Below are positions 47,220 through 60,235 of a stretch of DNA of 64,000 nt, one piece after another. Below the pieces are notes generated by a model. That model ran no database searches, was not told the DNA's origin, and was given only the letters and a program-made list of their open reading frames with translations. The stretch comes from Numida meleagris. Taxonomy: Eukaryota > Chordata > Aves > Galliformes > Numididae. The stretch lies in the NCBI RefSeq assembly GCF_002078875.1, contig NC_034415.1:20489975-20553974 (forward strand). Direction: 5' to 3'. The position numbers and the translations under genes were made by a program. Position 1 is the stretch's first letter. The number at the start of each line of letters is the position of its first letter.

Positions 47220-48899
47220 AACGGGATCCTTTGGTCTTCATCTGCAAAATGGAGGGACAGACCAGGGTCCTACCAGTGCTCTGCTCCCTGGAAGAGGGCA
47301 CTCCATGTGCCGTGGTGCATGCTGCAAGCAGCTTCCAGCTCTGACTGGCCAAATTGCTTTGGTTGGGTTGCGACTGGGACATGATGGCCAAGCCTTGTGG
47401 TGCTGAACCCTGCCCTTGGTGACTGCATAGATGAGCAGGATAGGGGCACAACACTGTTGAACCTTGCATGTACATTGGTCTGGATCTGCAGGGCTCAGCA
47501 CCAGGCGGCCCCGGCCCCGCTGGCTCGGAGGAGCAGATCGATAGCAGAGGCGGGTGATAGATGAGGAGAGATAGGGATGGATAATCTGCTGAATTTACAT
47601 GACCCAGGGTGGTCCGGGGAAGGCTGTGCGATTTTCAATAGGAGACAGAAGTTGCCTTAGTTTCCAGCTGCTGACTGCATTTTAAAAACGTTGCGGGGTC
47701 TGTTTGGGTGGGTGGAGGAAGCTGCCAATTGTGAGCAGAAAATGAAAAGAGGCATGTTTGCTGCCGCGCTCCCGAGGAGGCTGGGGGCTGCCCCCCCACC
47801 CCGTGCGCAGGGCTCCGGCTTCCCTTCGCTCACACACTGGGAAATGCTGGAAGGACTGGTAGTGCTTGGGGATCTTGCATAGATGGGCGTCGTGCAGAGG
47901 TGTGGGCTCGCTCCATGGGAAGCACAGGGTCTCAATCCAAAAGCCTCTTCATGTCCAGCACTGAAATTAGCAAGGACGTCATGAAAACACACACCAGCAG
48001 GTAATAAGGAGAGGCAAAAAGCTGCACTTTTATATTAAAAAAATAATAATAAAATAAAATAAAAAAAACAGCTTTCCAATCCCATTGATACCGGAGAGTG
48101 GAATTTTCAGGCTTAATCCTGTAAAACATTGCTAAATGCCTTCCGCCAACAGAACAGAGCATATGCCAGCAACACAGCTCTGTGAGGAAACTTCCCCTGA
48201 ATTGAGGCCACCCTGTGACTGTTTACAGTGGTGTCTTCCCTTTGTCTTTTGTCGTTTGATCTCTGCCAGAAGCATCTGGTCTGGCTTTGCTGGAGACGCT
48301 ACACTGGGTGCAGTGAGCAGAAAGGCTTTTCTGCCCTGTATGATGCCCCAGGGCTCACCGGGGTGCCCTCGACTGCCCTGCTGGACAGGACACCTTATTG
48401 AAGCAGAGACATTTTGGAACTCTTTGCAGGTGCCCAGCATTGACCTTCCCACAGTTAAAATAGACGTCATCCAACGTGTGCAAGCAATGCAGGCAGCACT
48501 ATCTCATTGCTACTGCCATTAATGCCACAAGTTGATTCTGCCCCATAAGCTGGTGTTTCCTGGTTTCCAGCAGTTCTGGGCAGCAGTGGAGATGCCCACT
48601 TGTGCACTGACCTCTCCGTGTGCGAGCACAGCGTGCGTGTCACCCATAAAGACGTAGTCACACGGATATCTGGGCATGTATGTCCCTAGGCTGGGCCCTT
48701 TGTACACTGGTGTTTATTGAATGGGCTTAATACAGGGCAAAGTTCCCTTTGCTTTCTACCTCCTGACGTTTCCGGGAGAAAAATGCCCTGCTGGAGCCTC
48801 GCTGCAATAGCTAAGTGAATAACTTACAGGGAAAAAACCCCAACCCCGCAGCATTGCTCCAGTTAAGGAATTAGCCCCTCTCCCTCGCTCGCTGTCAGT

Positions 48900-49240
48900 T
48901 CGGTGGCACCCTCCATGCTCTGCGTTTTAATTCCAGTCTCTAATCTCAGCCGCTCCTGTGATAAATTAATTGTAATGATAGAGGCCCCAGTTACGAGGTC
49001 TGCACCGTTTGCTTGTAATCTGAGCGACAGGTTTAGGGCCTGCTTTATTTAAGATGCAAGGGTAATTACATGGGAGTTAGCATATGCAGGCAGGGAGATA
49101 TGATTCATTCTCCCAGCGACGGCCATGACACAGCTGTTTGTCGGATAAAATAGAGGAACCGTGTTGTTACAAAATGTTCCCCTTATTATACCTCATTAAA
49201 AACAAGGCTGCGATAAGTCAGACCTGGCAATGAATAAAAT
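48900..49240. promoter_or_regulatory. Candidate enhancer-like block in RNF220 intron 2
   Basis: Repeat-free, AT-rich, high-complexity sequence with TTAATT, TAATTG, TAATGA and TAATTAC-type homeodomain cores and CAGCTG E-boxes (near 49,131). It is non-coding and stands out from flanking DNA. Regulatory function is inferred. Confidence 0.35.
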
Positions 49241-49389
49241 GTATTGCCCCCTGTAAAAGCTGATAGGAGAGGAAGAGGGGCTTCGAAGCAGCCTCGGGTC
49301 ATTTATTTATTTTTTGTGCGCTTTCACTCTCTGTGTTCTTTCTTTCCCTCCGTATTCCTGCCTGGAAATAAAAAAAAGCAAGAAAGAAC

Positions 49390-49453
49390 ACTCTTTTTCT
49401 TTCTCTCTTTCTTTCTTTCTTTCTTTCTTTCTTTTTTCCTTTCTATCTTTCTT
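49390..49453 (+). repeat. CTTT microsatellite
   Basis: About nine near-perfect TTTC units with short interruptions make up this pyrimidine tract. Length is likely variable. Confidence 0.92.
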
Positions 49454-50985
49454 TGAACCTGCCTCTGCCCTCCCCTTCTGGGGGCAATAGCAGATAAGGC
49501 AGCATGCGGCCAACGGCAATTAGCGGAGAACAAAAGAGGAGATTTGTTCCCATCGGCCCAGCGCTGTGCCTCTTCACCTTGCCCCAGTGCAACAGGCTGG
49601 AGGATGGCAAAGAAAGCATTAAAAAATATTAATTCACAAAAAAAATTCGACATAGTACCCAATGTCAGACTTTGCGGGCTGCAGGCGTTTCTCCTGGTTT
49701 ATTTCTCATTTTGACTTCAGTTTTAATTTTTCTTTTAGAGTAGTTGCAAGCTGGCATCAACAGCCATCGCTCCCAGTGCTCCGCCAGGCTCTCCTTTGGG
49801 CAAAGTCACTGACTTCAGCAGAACTGCAGCCCAGCAGCTGTGGCCTTTTGGAGCTGTTTGTATGGGCTGCATTAAACCAAATGACGTGTGTCTTGTTTTC
49901 TCTCCCAATTTTTTTCTTTTTTTTTGTTGGACTCTGATCAATACGTTCAGCTGCCTCTTCTCAGCCCACTTGCCTCTCTCCTGTGTATGTTGCTTTTTTC
50001 CTTCCCACAATGACTGGGGTGAATGAATAAGGCTGATTGATAGATTGGCCAGTTTATTTTTAACTTAAGCTATTAAAGGAGATTCATAAAAGCATCGTAA
50101 TCCTCTCTGGATGGACATTTCAGTTATAAACACCGTAACGCTTGACTAACAAGATATTTTTTGCAAATTAGATTCGCTGTCTTAGAAGTAACTTTCTAAA
50201 GTGTCAGACAGCAAATGAGCTACTAGTGCCCAATGAGATCCTAGTATGTACCCAGGATGTCCCACTGCTGCAGCAACCCAGATTGGTACTGGTGCTACCA
50301 GGTCATGTCTATTTTGGGTGCAGTTTTTCAGTGGAAAAATGATTGCTGGGTTAGGGGCAGGACCAACATATGGCAGTAATGATAGTAGCAATGGAGTAGT
50401 GGAGCTACTGCTGCTTGCAAAGCTGGCACACGTTGCATGACCACTGTTTTTAGCCCTCATATAAGAGTCTGAAGCATTGTCATAGATGTCAGTAGTGCTG
50501 TGAGTATTGGGATGAGACCAGCACATTCTGAAGGCTCACTCTGGACTTGGGCATGTCATTGCTGAGGGATGCAACTTACTTTTTGTGGTTGTATTTCCAA
50601 GGAACACACCACAGAGCACTTACTGTTGCTTAGGGACCACAGGGTCATGATGCTGGTTCATGACTTGCTGCAAGGATAAGGGCTCCATTGCTTTACCATC
50701 TCCACTTCCCAGCAACTCCCTTGCCAGAGCCTGCTGTTGGACTGGGATGAAAGCTTTGTCCCCATGGTGACTTGGACTCTTTTCCTTATTCTGTAACAGC
50801 AGTTGCCCTGCTGGCAACATGGGGACATCCCTTCAGGGACTGCCCATGTGGATCAACACCATGAGGCCTTGAAGCCCAGCAGGAACATCATTGCCTTTGA
50901 GAGATAATGCCTTGGCTGGAAGGGAAGGATGGAGCCATCTACCTACAGAACCAGACACGAGCAGGGCTCATGGATAGTGCGTAGG

Positions 50986-51180
50986 ATCACAGAATTGTTT
51001 GAGTTGGAAGGGGCCCTTAATGGCCATCTAGTCCAACTCCCCTGCAATGAGCACGGACACCAACAGCTCCATCAGGTGCTCAGAGCATGATCCAGTCTGA
51101 CCTTGAATGCCTCCAGGGACAGGGCATCCACCACCTCTCTGGGCAACCTGTGCCAGTGCTTCACCAATCTCCTTCCTGTC
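50986..51180 (-). mobile_element. CR1 3'-end fragment
   Basis: ATCACAGAATTGTTTGAGTT, CATCTAGTCCAACTCCCCTG and CTCCATCAGGTGCTCAGAGC show a minus-orientation CR1. Confidence 0.92.
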
Positions 51181-52933
51181 AGAGGAAAGCAAGGACCAGG
51201 GACAGCTTTGGGAGGGAACTGGTGACCACTGAGCCAAAGAGGGCCTAGGTGCACAGAGAGGGGCTCACCACAGCAGGAGGACCTTGAAGTGTCCCCTCCA
51301 AGGAAAGGCAGCTGGGGACTCTGCAGGGTGGGAGGGGTTAGGGATCACCCACAAGCTGGCTTCCAAAGACATTCAGGGCAGGGGGCTCTCAGAGAGGCAG
51401 GTGAGTAAATCACGCGCCCCTGCTCCATCCTTGCCAGGCCCTTCTTTGTGCACAGCACAAAGGCCGGGAGTGTTTTAGTTTTGGTGCGTGCGGGTATGTT
51501 TTGGCGTGCGGATGCCCCCCAGCCCAGGGGAGCAGGGCCCCCATAGGGCTGGTGCCCCTTGTCGCAGCCTCCAGCAGACAATGCAGGGGGTGGGCGGGGG
51601 GAGGCCTTTGTCTCCCTGTTTTATACACTCTCTTTTCAAGGTGGGGAGGAGGGAGAGGGGCTGAAAAGTTTTTGAATTTCAATCAGGTTTGGCTTTGAAA
51701 GCCTTTGGCTTTTGTTGCGGGGAGAGGAGGGGAGGTTTACATTTCAGCTGAGCCTGGTGGATGGGCGCTGGGGAGGGGACAGTCGTTTTAATGACATCAG
51801 TTTGACTTTGGGGCTAGTCAGCCAAAAAAAAGTGTCATCTCCATGCTGGCAGTGCACACCGACATGGGGGAACTATGGGACATGCTGCTGTTGCTTTCTC
51901 AGCAGCCTCGAGAGGGGCACATCCATCTGAAGTGCTGGGTGTGAAGCTGAATGGTGGTCCCCGGCCACCCGTCCCCCCCTCAGTGGCAGCTTTGACTTGC
52001 GTAAGCTGGTAAAGAATGGACCCACCCATGCCTAGAAATCCGCCTCCTCCCTCCCTCCCCACCCTTTTTCCCCTTTTTTGAGAGGTGAAATGGAGCAGAT
52101 CCCACAGGGAGCAGCTGCCGCCTGCACCATGGTGTAACCTGGGATGCCCGGTGCCCTCGCTCTGCGTAGCCAGGGTCTGGTGTTCCCAAGGCAGGAGCAG
52201 ACCTTGGACCAGCCTTTGGGAAGTCTCAGTTGGCCAAAAACCATGGTTGGTGCCCTGAGATTGGAGATGTCATGGCGCCATGACAGAATGACCCCCATCA
52301 GCCAGCTCACACTCTCAACACCCCCTTCCTAGCATGGGGCTACTCTCATTATGGTCAGCCTTGTCCAGGGGGAGGTCTGGGCAAGAGGAGCTCAATGTCC
52401 TACAACTTGACATCACCTTGCCACCTCCTTGCCTTCCTGCCCATGGCAAAGCCACATCCCATGTCTGCCTGGCCCTGGGGCTGACCCATACCAGTGCCTG
52501 TGGCTGCATGGGATGGTGCAGATGGCCCTTCCCTTTTGTGTGCGCCTGCCCTCGGCTCCCCCATTCAGCTGCAGAAGAGCTGGTTCTCCTTTGTTTTGAG
52601 TAGACTTGTTTAAGAAAAATGCAGTTGCGCACTTCCAAGATCAGACCTCAGTTCTCCCAAGGCAGGCTGCTCAGATGCACACCTCCAATATTAAAAATCA
52701 AACACTGATCTCTTTTCCTGACTGGGATGAACTTAGTGTTAAAAAAAAATGTGGAAGAGCTCATGGAAAGGAGAAAAAATGGTTTCATGCAATTATTTTC
52801 TATATTTGGTAGAAATCCTTAATTCTAGATCATCCATCCCAATTCCCAGGTCACAGAGTGGGACACTCCTGTTTTAAAGAAAACAGAACTGGCAAGCATA
52901 GGTTTTGGATCAGGAGAGTGTTGTGTTCCAAAG

Positions 52934-52954
52934 ATGCATGGGCAGCCCATGCAT
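52934..52954. repeat. 21-base palindrome
   Basis: ATGCATGGGC and GCCCATGCAT are exact reverse complements separated by one A (52,944). The site overlaps two NsiI-type ATGCAT words. It may be chance or a dimeric binding site. Confidence 0.9.
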
Positions 52955-53119
52955 GATGCAAGACCAACATGCCCATGGCAGCAGCATGCATTCTTTCCCT
53001 TCAGCATCCCTCAGCAGCTGCAGAGCAGTGGGATGAAAGGGTGCCAGGGGCAGGTTCAGCCTTCCCCTCACAGCCCCAAGCCCTCCTTACCAGCATTCAG
53101 AGGGCTCAGGTCTCAGAAA

Positions 53120-53132
53120 GGGGGGGGGGGGG

Positions 53133-53164
<32 letters not shown>

Positions 53165-53207
53165 ACAGAGGTCANAAAAAAAAAAAAAAAAAGGACAGAG
53201 GTCAGAA
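53120..53207 (+). repeat. G run, A runs and a duplicated GGACAGAGGTCA flanking a single N
   Basis: A 13-base G run is followed by a 30-base A run, GGACAGAGGTCA, one N (53,175), a 17-base A run and GGACAGAGGTCA again. The duplicated unit on both sides of a lone N looks like a local assembly or consensus error and not a true tandem repeat. Confidence 0.85.
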
Positions 53208-55540
53208 AATTCTCCATTTGACCCTGTTTAATACATAGTGCCAGAACAGAGGGCATGTGAGCTCTTATAAACGGAGAGGTCTGGTACTATAAAAATGTAA
53301 AGATCCCATCTCTGTTCCTCAAACGTCAGAAGACTCACAGCTTCAGTCCCGCCCCACAACCTCTTCCTGAGCCTTATTTCTATAATTTGGGAGGAACTTT
53401 CACAGTGCAAAGAATGGTTTGAAATGAATTGCGTTTCATCCAGATTTTTTCTTTCAAAGTTATTTGAGTCTCTTCACAAATTGGGCAGCTGAAGGAGATC
53501 CCAGCAGGGAAGAGTCAGGCAGCCCCAGCATTTCTGACGATATTGCTACCTGGAATTGAGTTTACTTGGTCCTTAAAACTACCAAAATTCAGACTGAGAA
53601 ATAAAGTGGCTTCATGGTGTCTCTGTGATGGTTGGTGCAGGGGAGATGATCAAGTTTTTCCTTACTTTGGTCTCTGATGAAAGCCCAACACCTAAGCTGG
53701 TGTTTGGTATGGAAGTGTCCACATCCACCATGCCCATACTGAGCCAGAAGACAGTGTTTAAGGAATCAGTCAGAAGAAGATAGTGCTGGTGGATGGGGAG
53801 GACTGGCTGTCCCTTCCAGGAACCCAGCTGTAGCCCAGGGGCACACCTGCAGAGAAAGCAGCTTGCTCCTGCCGTGGGCAGCTGTGGACCATGAGCAACT
53901 TTGGGATTGATTGGAGGTTCTTGGGAAGATGGCATGAAATGTCCTGTTTCCAGCCCCTTCAGGGAGAGAGAGCAACAGGTTTGGGGCAAAGCAGCTCAAC
54001 TATGGAAACATACGTCAGCGTTTCGAACCAGAGCTTTGGGGCTGGTGTTGGCTCCCACTGGAGCTGTTTGGGCATAGTGGTGAGAGGCAGAGGAGGATGT
54101 GTTCTCTTTGCTCACACACCTGAGCCATGGCAACTTCTGCCCCTGTATTTATGTTCCTGTTGGGTTTTCTATCTATTTACGTCTCAATTTAAGAGAGGTG
54201 CCAGAGGATGAGATCCCACTTCTGGCCCCATTGTACTCCCAGCTCCCACAGTGTCACACCAGGGCCGGATCAGGATCTGGCCCTGCTGCCTTACTCCTTC
54301 CCATAGGGACTTTATGCTACAGGGCTTGCCCATGGTCCCATGCAACTCTGCACTGCTTTTCTCTTCTTTCTAAAAACCCATCTAATTTTTCACTCTCCAA
54401 CTGACTCCAACCCCCGAGATGCCACCCAAAAATAAAAACACATCCTCCTTTCCTCAGGGCCAGCAAAGTTGTTTTGCTATGCACAGGTTAAGGCAGTGCC
54501 AGCTCCGGGCTCGGGAGATCCCCCTGCAACCCCCTCTTGCCTCGCTCCGTCGCCGGCAGCTTTTTCATTATTTATTTAATGTCTTGTACCGTAAATAATG
54601 GTGACTTTATGGTTATTAGGAACGGGTTAAGGTACATGCGGGCAGCACCAGGCTGCCTTCAAAAGGAACAGGCCCGGCATAAAATGTTGCGATAATTGCT
54701 TTACTGCTGAGTGCTTGGTCTTTATTTTGTGTCCGATTTGTCTCTTAAGCCAGCGTAACATTCTCCCCGCTGCAGGAGAATGCAGAGAGCAAATTGAAGG
54801 TCTGAGCGTGAACAATGCAACATGGTGCACTGCTGGGTTTTTCTTTTCTCTCCTCTTTCTTCGTTCCTCTCCCGACCTCCCTCCCGTCATCCATGCTCCC
54901 CTCCCCCTCAGTCTCCTCTCCCTCGCGGCCCCTCCAGCTCTAGGCCTCCCCGTGCCTCACAGGTGAGATCCTGGGGACAAGATACCACATCTTCTGCTTA
55001 AACAAAGCAATGTATACCAATAAACGCAGATAGATAATAAAATGTTGGAAAGCTCCTTAACAGCAGCTGAGGGTGCTCCTGGGTGCTGAGGAGAAAGAAA
55101 AATGCTGTGGAGGCAGGTATGCTTTTAAAGTAGGTGATAGGGCGTGGTAAGGGTTTGTGTCACCTGCTATACCCAGTAATTACTTTGTTAAGAGTAATTA
55201 GATGTGGATGTGTGATCATATCGAGGTGGAGCTTCCCTTTTCCTCCACTTAGTCATATCAGGCAGCTGTGGTTGTACTGTAGGCAATGGGAAGGTCTTAT
55301 GTTGGGTGCATTCTGCATCCAAGGGGTGCATCCACCAGACTTTCCCCACCCGTGCATGGAGCCATCTGGATCACTCTCTGGTGAGATTTAGTTTTGGTAG
55401 TGCCTGTGTTCCACTGGACCTTAGTTCTCCAACACATGAAATAGCCCCATCAGCCTTCATCCACCTGGCACTGTGGGTCCCCACCTCACAAATACTCATG
55501 CAACACCAGAGGGACAGGTCTGCCATGGAGCCTCCTGCCT

Positions 55541-55629
55541 ATCACAGAATCATAGACTCATGAAGGTCGGAAAAGGCCACTAAGACCATCCAGTCCAACC
55601 ATCGACCCATCACCACCATGCCCACTAAG
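55541..55629 (-). mobile_element. CR1 3'-end fragment
   Basis: ATCACAGAATCATAGACTCA, GAAGGTCGGAAAAGGCCACT and ACCATCCAGTCCAACC show a minus-orientation CR1 terminus. Confidence 0.92.
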
Positions 55630-57847
55630 CTATGTCACTCTGCATTGCTCCATCCCCTCCCCAGAAGCTGCAGTTTCTCATCTCATCTGTGCTTGTAGAA
55701 AAATCATTGTTCATTGATATGATCTGGATCCTGGAGGCGAAACCTCCTCTGCTCTGCTCGGCAGTGTCCTGGGACAGGGTGATGGGCGCTGGTGATGGAC
55801 AGTGTTCTCCCACTCATTGCTAGCAATTTGGGGCCAAGGCAATATTTATTAAGAGGATATATATATATTTAAGAGGAAACAAGGGAGGCTGATTGCAAAG
55901 GAGCTTGCAGCCTCTTCCAGACAGCAGTCCTCTGAGATAAGCTAAACATCTTTTATTTGAGCTCAGACCTTTCTGTTCTGGCTTTGCTACCTGCCTGGTG
56001 CACAAAATACAGCCAAAAACACTTCCCAGAGATATGTCACCTTTGAAGAAGCTTTGGTTTGGCTTTTGCTCGGGAGTTAAGGTTTGGATGTTGTGCTCAG
56101 TGCTACCACGCTGAGAAGTTGGTGTGTGCAAAAATTGAACTTCTCACTCTGCCCCTCTGCCTGCCTTAGCCAGAGGCATCATGCTTACTGGGAATTAAAC
56201 AGTTTCACCTTCCCCGGGCCTCTGGAAAATAGCTTGATTAGTAGAACAAATTATTACACAAAAGAAGGGTTTGCTTGTTTTTTTTTTTTTTCTTTGCAAG
56301 GAGAAAGGAGTTATTTTAATCAGAAAGTGCTAATCATCAATTTGGGCTTTGGAATCAATGGGTTGTAGCCCTGGCAAAAAAGAAATCAATGCTGAAAATC
56401 TGACCCGTGGACGGGCTCGGGCCCCTTTCTCACACTCCCACCTGCCTCCACCCCCCACAGCAGCACTGGGTAATTAATAAGGCATAAGGGAAAATATGAA
56501 TGAGTTGGGCTGAGTGAGAGAAGGACGAGCAGGAGGAAGGATTTGTTCCTTGTATCTGAACGGCTTTAATTAGCGGTGCCTTAGTCCCTTTCGCCGGGCT
56601 GGCTGTTGGGGTAATCCAGTTAAAGAGGTGCCTTTCATCTCGGCCAGGCTCCGAGGGATGGGCACAGGGCATGGGGAGCCGGGGCCGCACCGAACCCCAA
56701 ACACGATTGTTCCTACAGCCTGCTGCCTTTAGAAACAACCAACCCAGCCCAGCTCCGGCGCAGACCTCTCACTAGCCGCGAAGTCAGCGGTAAAATGGCC
56801 AATGTGCTTCTGCGGGCTTAATGTGTCCTGTTTTCTGACCCCGAAACGTTTTCTTTATGAAAGGATCAAGTTGGGAGCATTGTCCCAGCGCCTTGAAAAG
56901 AGCTGCACAGAATGCTCTTTTGTGTTAAGTTGCCTTTTTTTTTTTTTTTTTTGAGTCACTGCCTGCTGTGTTTTTTTCCTCCCCCTCCCTTCTGCGTGAT
57001 GGGGGGAGAGGCTGGGACGGACAGTGATACAGACAGAGACTGTCTTGATGAACCATCTGTGCCACAGTGTAATCCAGTGGAGCTGAAAAATTAAACAGCA
57101 TTTTCAATTAACTTTCTCACTCTGGCTCTTTTTTTTTCTTCTTCTTCTTCTTGGGTACAAGTTGTACTTTAACCCCTTGGAAGCCATGGGATGGAGGGGG
57201 CAGCAATGAGGGGCAGCCGAGGCAGGACACAGGGGGAAGCTCACACCTGGAAGAAAAAGAAGGGGGTCTGCAAAACACAGCATCCTGCCCAGGTTGGAGG
57301 GCGGTGCAGAAAGGCTGTGATCTGGGGATAAATGGATCGCAGGGAACTTCTTGCTTGGTTAAAGGAGCGCATACTCCTTTAAAAAATGACAATGGCACTT
57401 CTGCTTACTCTTGTTGATGTAAGCGGGGATGTTTTCATCATCCTGTTTAAGTGTTTTCTTTTCCCTCTTTGAGTGTGGCAAGGAGTCTCAGGGGTTAATT
57501 CTACGCCATCTGTAACTATTACCTTTTTTATCAGTTTTAAGTTTTTGTTCCATTCGTCTTCATTTCATTGCCTCCCACCACGTAGGAGTTATTTTGTTAA
57601 AGCTGCTCCAATTCTGCTTCCTGTTCTGCACATGTCCTTCATGACCGTTTTTGTTTGCCCTCTACTAAAAACGCATCAAAGAGTGGTTTGGGGTGGTGGG
57701 GGTGCTCCACGTGAACATTCCTGTTTGCTGCAGGGCTGGCATGGGGTACTGTGTCTCTGCTGCACAGACATGCATGCATGATTAATATCGACCCCAAATC
57801 TCTGTTTGTTCCCTCCAACACCTGTTGCTTTGCTGTTCAACGCTGCT

Positions 57848-58005
57848 CATAGAGTCCCTATGGTTGGAGATGACCTCTAGGATCATCCACCTACCACCAA
57901 AACACCCACCGGCCACATCCCTCAGAACACATCTCCATGGCTTTTCAACACCTCCATGGATGGTGACCCCACCACCTCCCTGGGCAGCCTGTGCCGATGC
58001 ATCAC
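57848..58005 (-). mobile_element. CR1 3'-end fragment (diverged)
   Basis: CTCTAGGATCATCCACC, CACATCCCTCAGAACACATC and CACCTCCCTGGGCAGCCTG show a minus-orientation CR1 whose extreme 3' end is worn. Confidence 0.88.
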
Positions 58006-59228
58006 CTCATCATGCCTCATGATGCCTTCTCCCAGCTAGCTCGGATGCCTCTCAACTATTTCAGTGGGGTTTTGGAGAGCAGCTCACTGTCAGCCTTCTG
58101 CTGTGACTTCAGCTGATCCCATGCCTTTGACAGAGGCAGTCAAAAAGTCCCAGTAACTTGCTGGCCAGCTCTTGAGCCACCATTTCCCTGGGGCACTGGG
58201 GCAATTCCAATGGAGAAGAGAGCACTTGCCTTTGCAGGAGGTGCTCCCTGCTGGTGCAGCAAGGCTTTGCTCACAGGTAGCTCCCCACTGCCCGTGTTTT
58301 ACGCTCAGACCTCTGGCTTAGTGGTTGCAACGATCCTCATACTGCTTTGCTCCTGTCTGCCACTTCCCACAGCTGTGGGGCTCAAGCAGCCCTTGATTTG
58401 ACTGAAACAAAACAAAAGGGGGCTTGGGGGAACGCGGGGTGGTTGGCGGACATGGGCCCTCCTCTGTGCCGCACACACACAGGATCGCATAAGTGACAGC
58501 TCAGTGGGCTGCTGTGGGGTGCTTTCATGGCTCTGGCTCAGCCTTTCGCTAGGGAAAGCCAAAGTGTCTGTCACTGCCCTCCCAGCAAGCCCCCCCACGC
58601 CTTTTCTTTTGCTTTCCCCTTTCTTTCTCTCCCTCCCTCCGCAGAGGAATGGGCGAGACCTTTGCATTCAAAGGGAGGATGGCTCTGTGAGGTCTTACTG
58701 AGGGTGGAAATCACTTTAGCAGAGATGATGTTTCTTTGTTTAGGGGCAAATCGCGCCCCTTCGCCGCCACTCCGGAGCTGCCAGATGCTGTCATCTGCAG
58801 GGGGTCCCCAGAGAGGGGTGCAGGCGGCACAAGGGGCGCAGGAGGGCTGGGGCTGGGAGGGAGCTGCTGCGTAAATGGGATACAAAAGGGATGTAAAGGG
58901 GGACAGGGAAAGGCTTGGGAGATTTGTGGTTTGCGCCTGGGGAACTGCGGATGAACAAGGGCCTGGGGAAGAAGTGCAGGCAGGAGGAAAGGACATGAGC
59001 TTCTTCCTTGCGTCTCTGCATCACTGGGGAGAGGTGCCTTTCCCTAGGTGGTTTGGACCCAGTTTCTGCTTTATCTGATGCTGTGTCACATTCTCATAAT
59101 GCTTCACATCCAGTCTTGACAAAAGTGGAGCCTTAAGACTGAGCTAAGTGGTACCTGGGGAGCTGGGTTGGGTATGGCAATTCAGTGTCTCTGCTCATTT
59201 GTTTTACTGGAGTTACTCTGACCATGTT

Positions 59229-59495
59229 CATAGAATCATAGAATCATGGAATCATTAAGGTTGGAAAAGACCTCTAAGATCACCCTGTCCAACCCACTGC
59301 ACCATGCCCACTGACCATGTCCCTCAGTGCCACATGTCCATGTTCCTTGAACACCTCCAGGGATGGTGATCCCACATCTTCCTGGGCAGTCTGTGCCAGC
59401 TCATCACCGCTCTTTCAGAGAAGTTTTTCCTGATATCCAACCTGAACCTCCCCTGGCACAACTTAAGGCCATTACCTCTTGTCCTGTGTTGTAGA
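59229..59495 (-). mobile_element. CR1 3'-end fragment
   Basis: CATAGAATCATAGAATCATG, TTAAGGTTGGAAAAGACCTC and CTGATATCCAACCTGAACCT show one of the best-preserved CR1 ends here, minus orientation, with tandem 8-base terminal repeats. Confidence 0.95.
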
Positions 59496-60151
59496 GTTAG
59501 GTCTGGGTGACCCGCAGAGTCTTCCCTACACCCTGGCTGGGCTGAGCGCTTCCTCTCGGTCCTTTCGGCAACCTCACAGTTAAAAACTTTACCAGTTTCT
59601 TTCTCTCTCTTTTTCCCTTCCTTCCTTTTCAGAGTTGACAGGGGCAAAATAAAGGCTTTATTTTTTTTTAAACAATTTTGTTCCTTCTGGGAGTGATGGA
59701 GCGAGAGTGAGTGAAGATTATAGCTCTGTGTGCCGAAGACCTTCATAATGGGGGGAGAAGCAGTGACATAATGGGAACCTAATGGCAGTAATTGGCCCTG
59801 GTTTTGACAGGGCCTATATCACGGCTCAGGAAAAAAAGAGATGTTTAAAGTAAAAATTTACACAAAATTATACGGTTTGGGGGGTGAAAACGGCTGTTTG
59901 GTTTTTATCTCTCTTTTTTTTCCCATTCCTCTGGGGACATTGCCTCGTGCTGTGTTTGTGTCTGTGTGTGTTTTCATGTCCATCACTTAATCAAAGTCAG
60001 GACGCAGGTCCCTGGACAAGAGCCGGGTGTGCAAAGCGCGGGGTTGGGCACTGCTGCTGCTGTCCCTCCTGCAGCACACTGGGACATGGGGAATGCAGGG
60101 AGACTGCTCCCAGGCTCAGAAAGCATGTGCTTGTCCCGGTGTAAGTGTGCA

Positions 60152-60235
60152 TGGAGTCACAGAATTGTAGTCTCATGAAGTTTGGAAAAGACCACCAAGA
60201 TCACCCAGTCCAACTGCCACCCATGCTTATCGCAT
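60152..60235 (-). mobile_element. CR1 3'-end fragment
   Basis: GGAGTCACAGAATTGTAGTC, TTGGAAAAGACCACCAAGAT and CACCCAGTCCAACTGCC show a short minus-orientation CR1 terminus. Confidence 0.88.
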
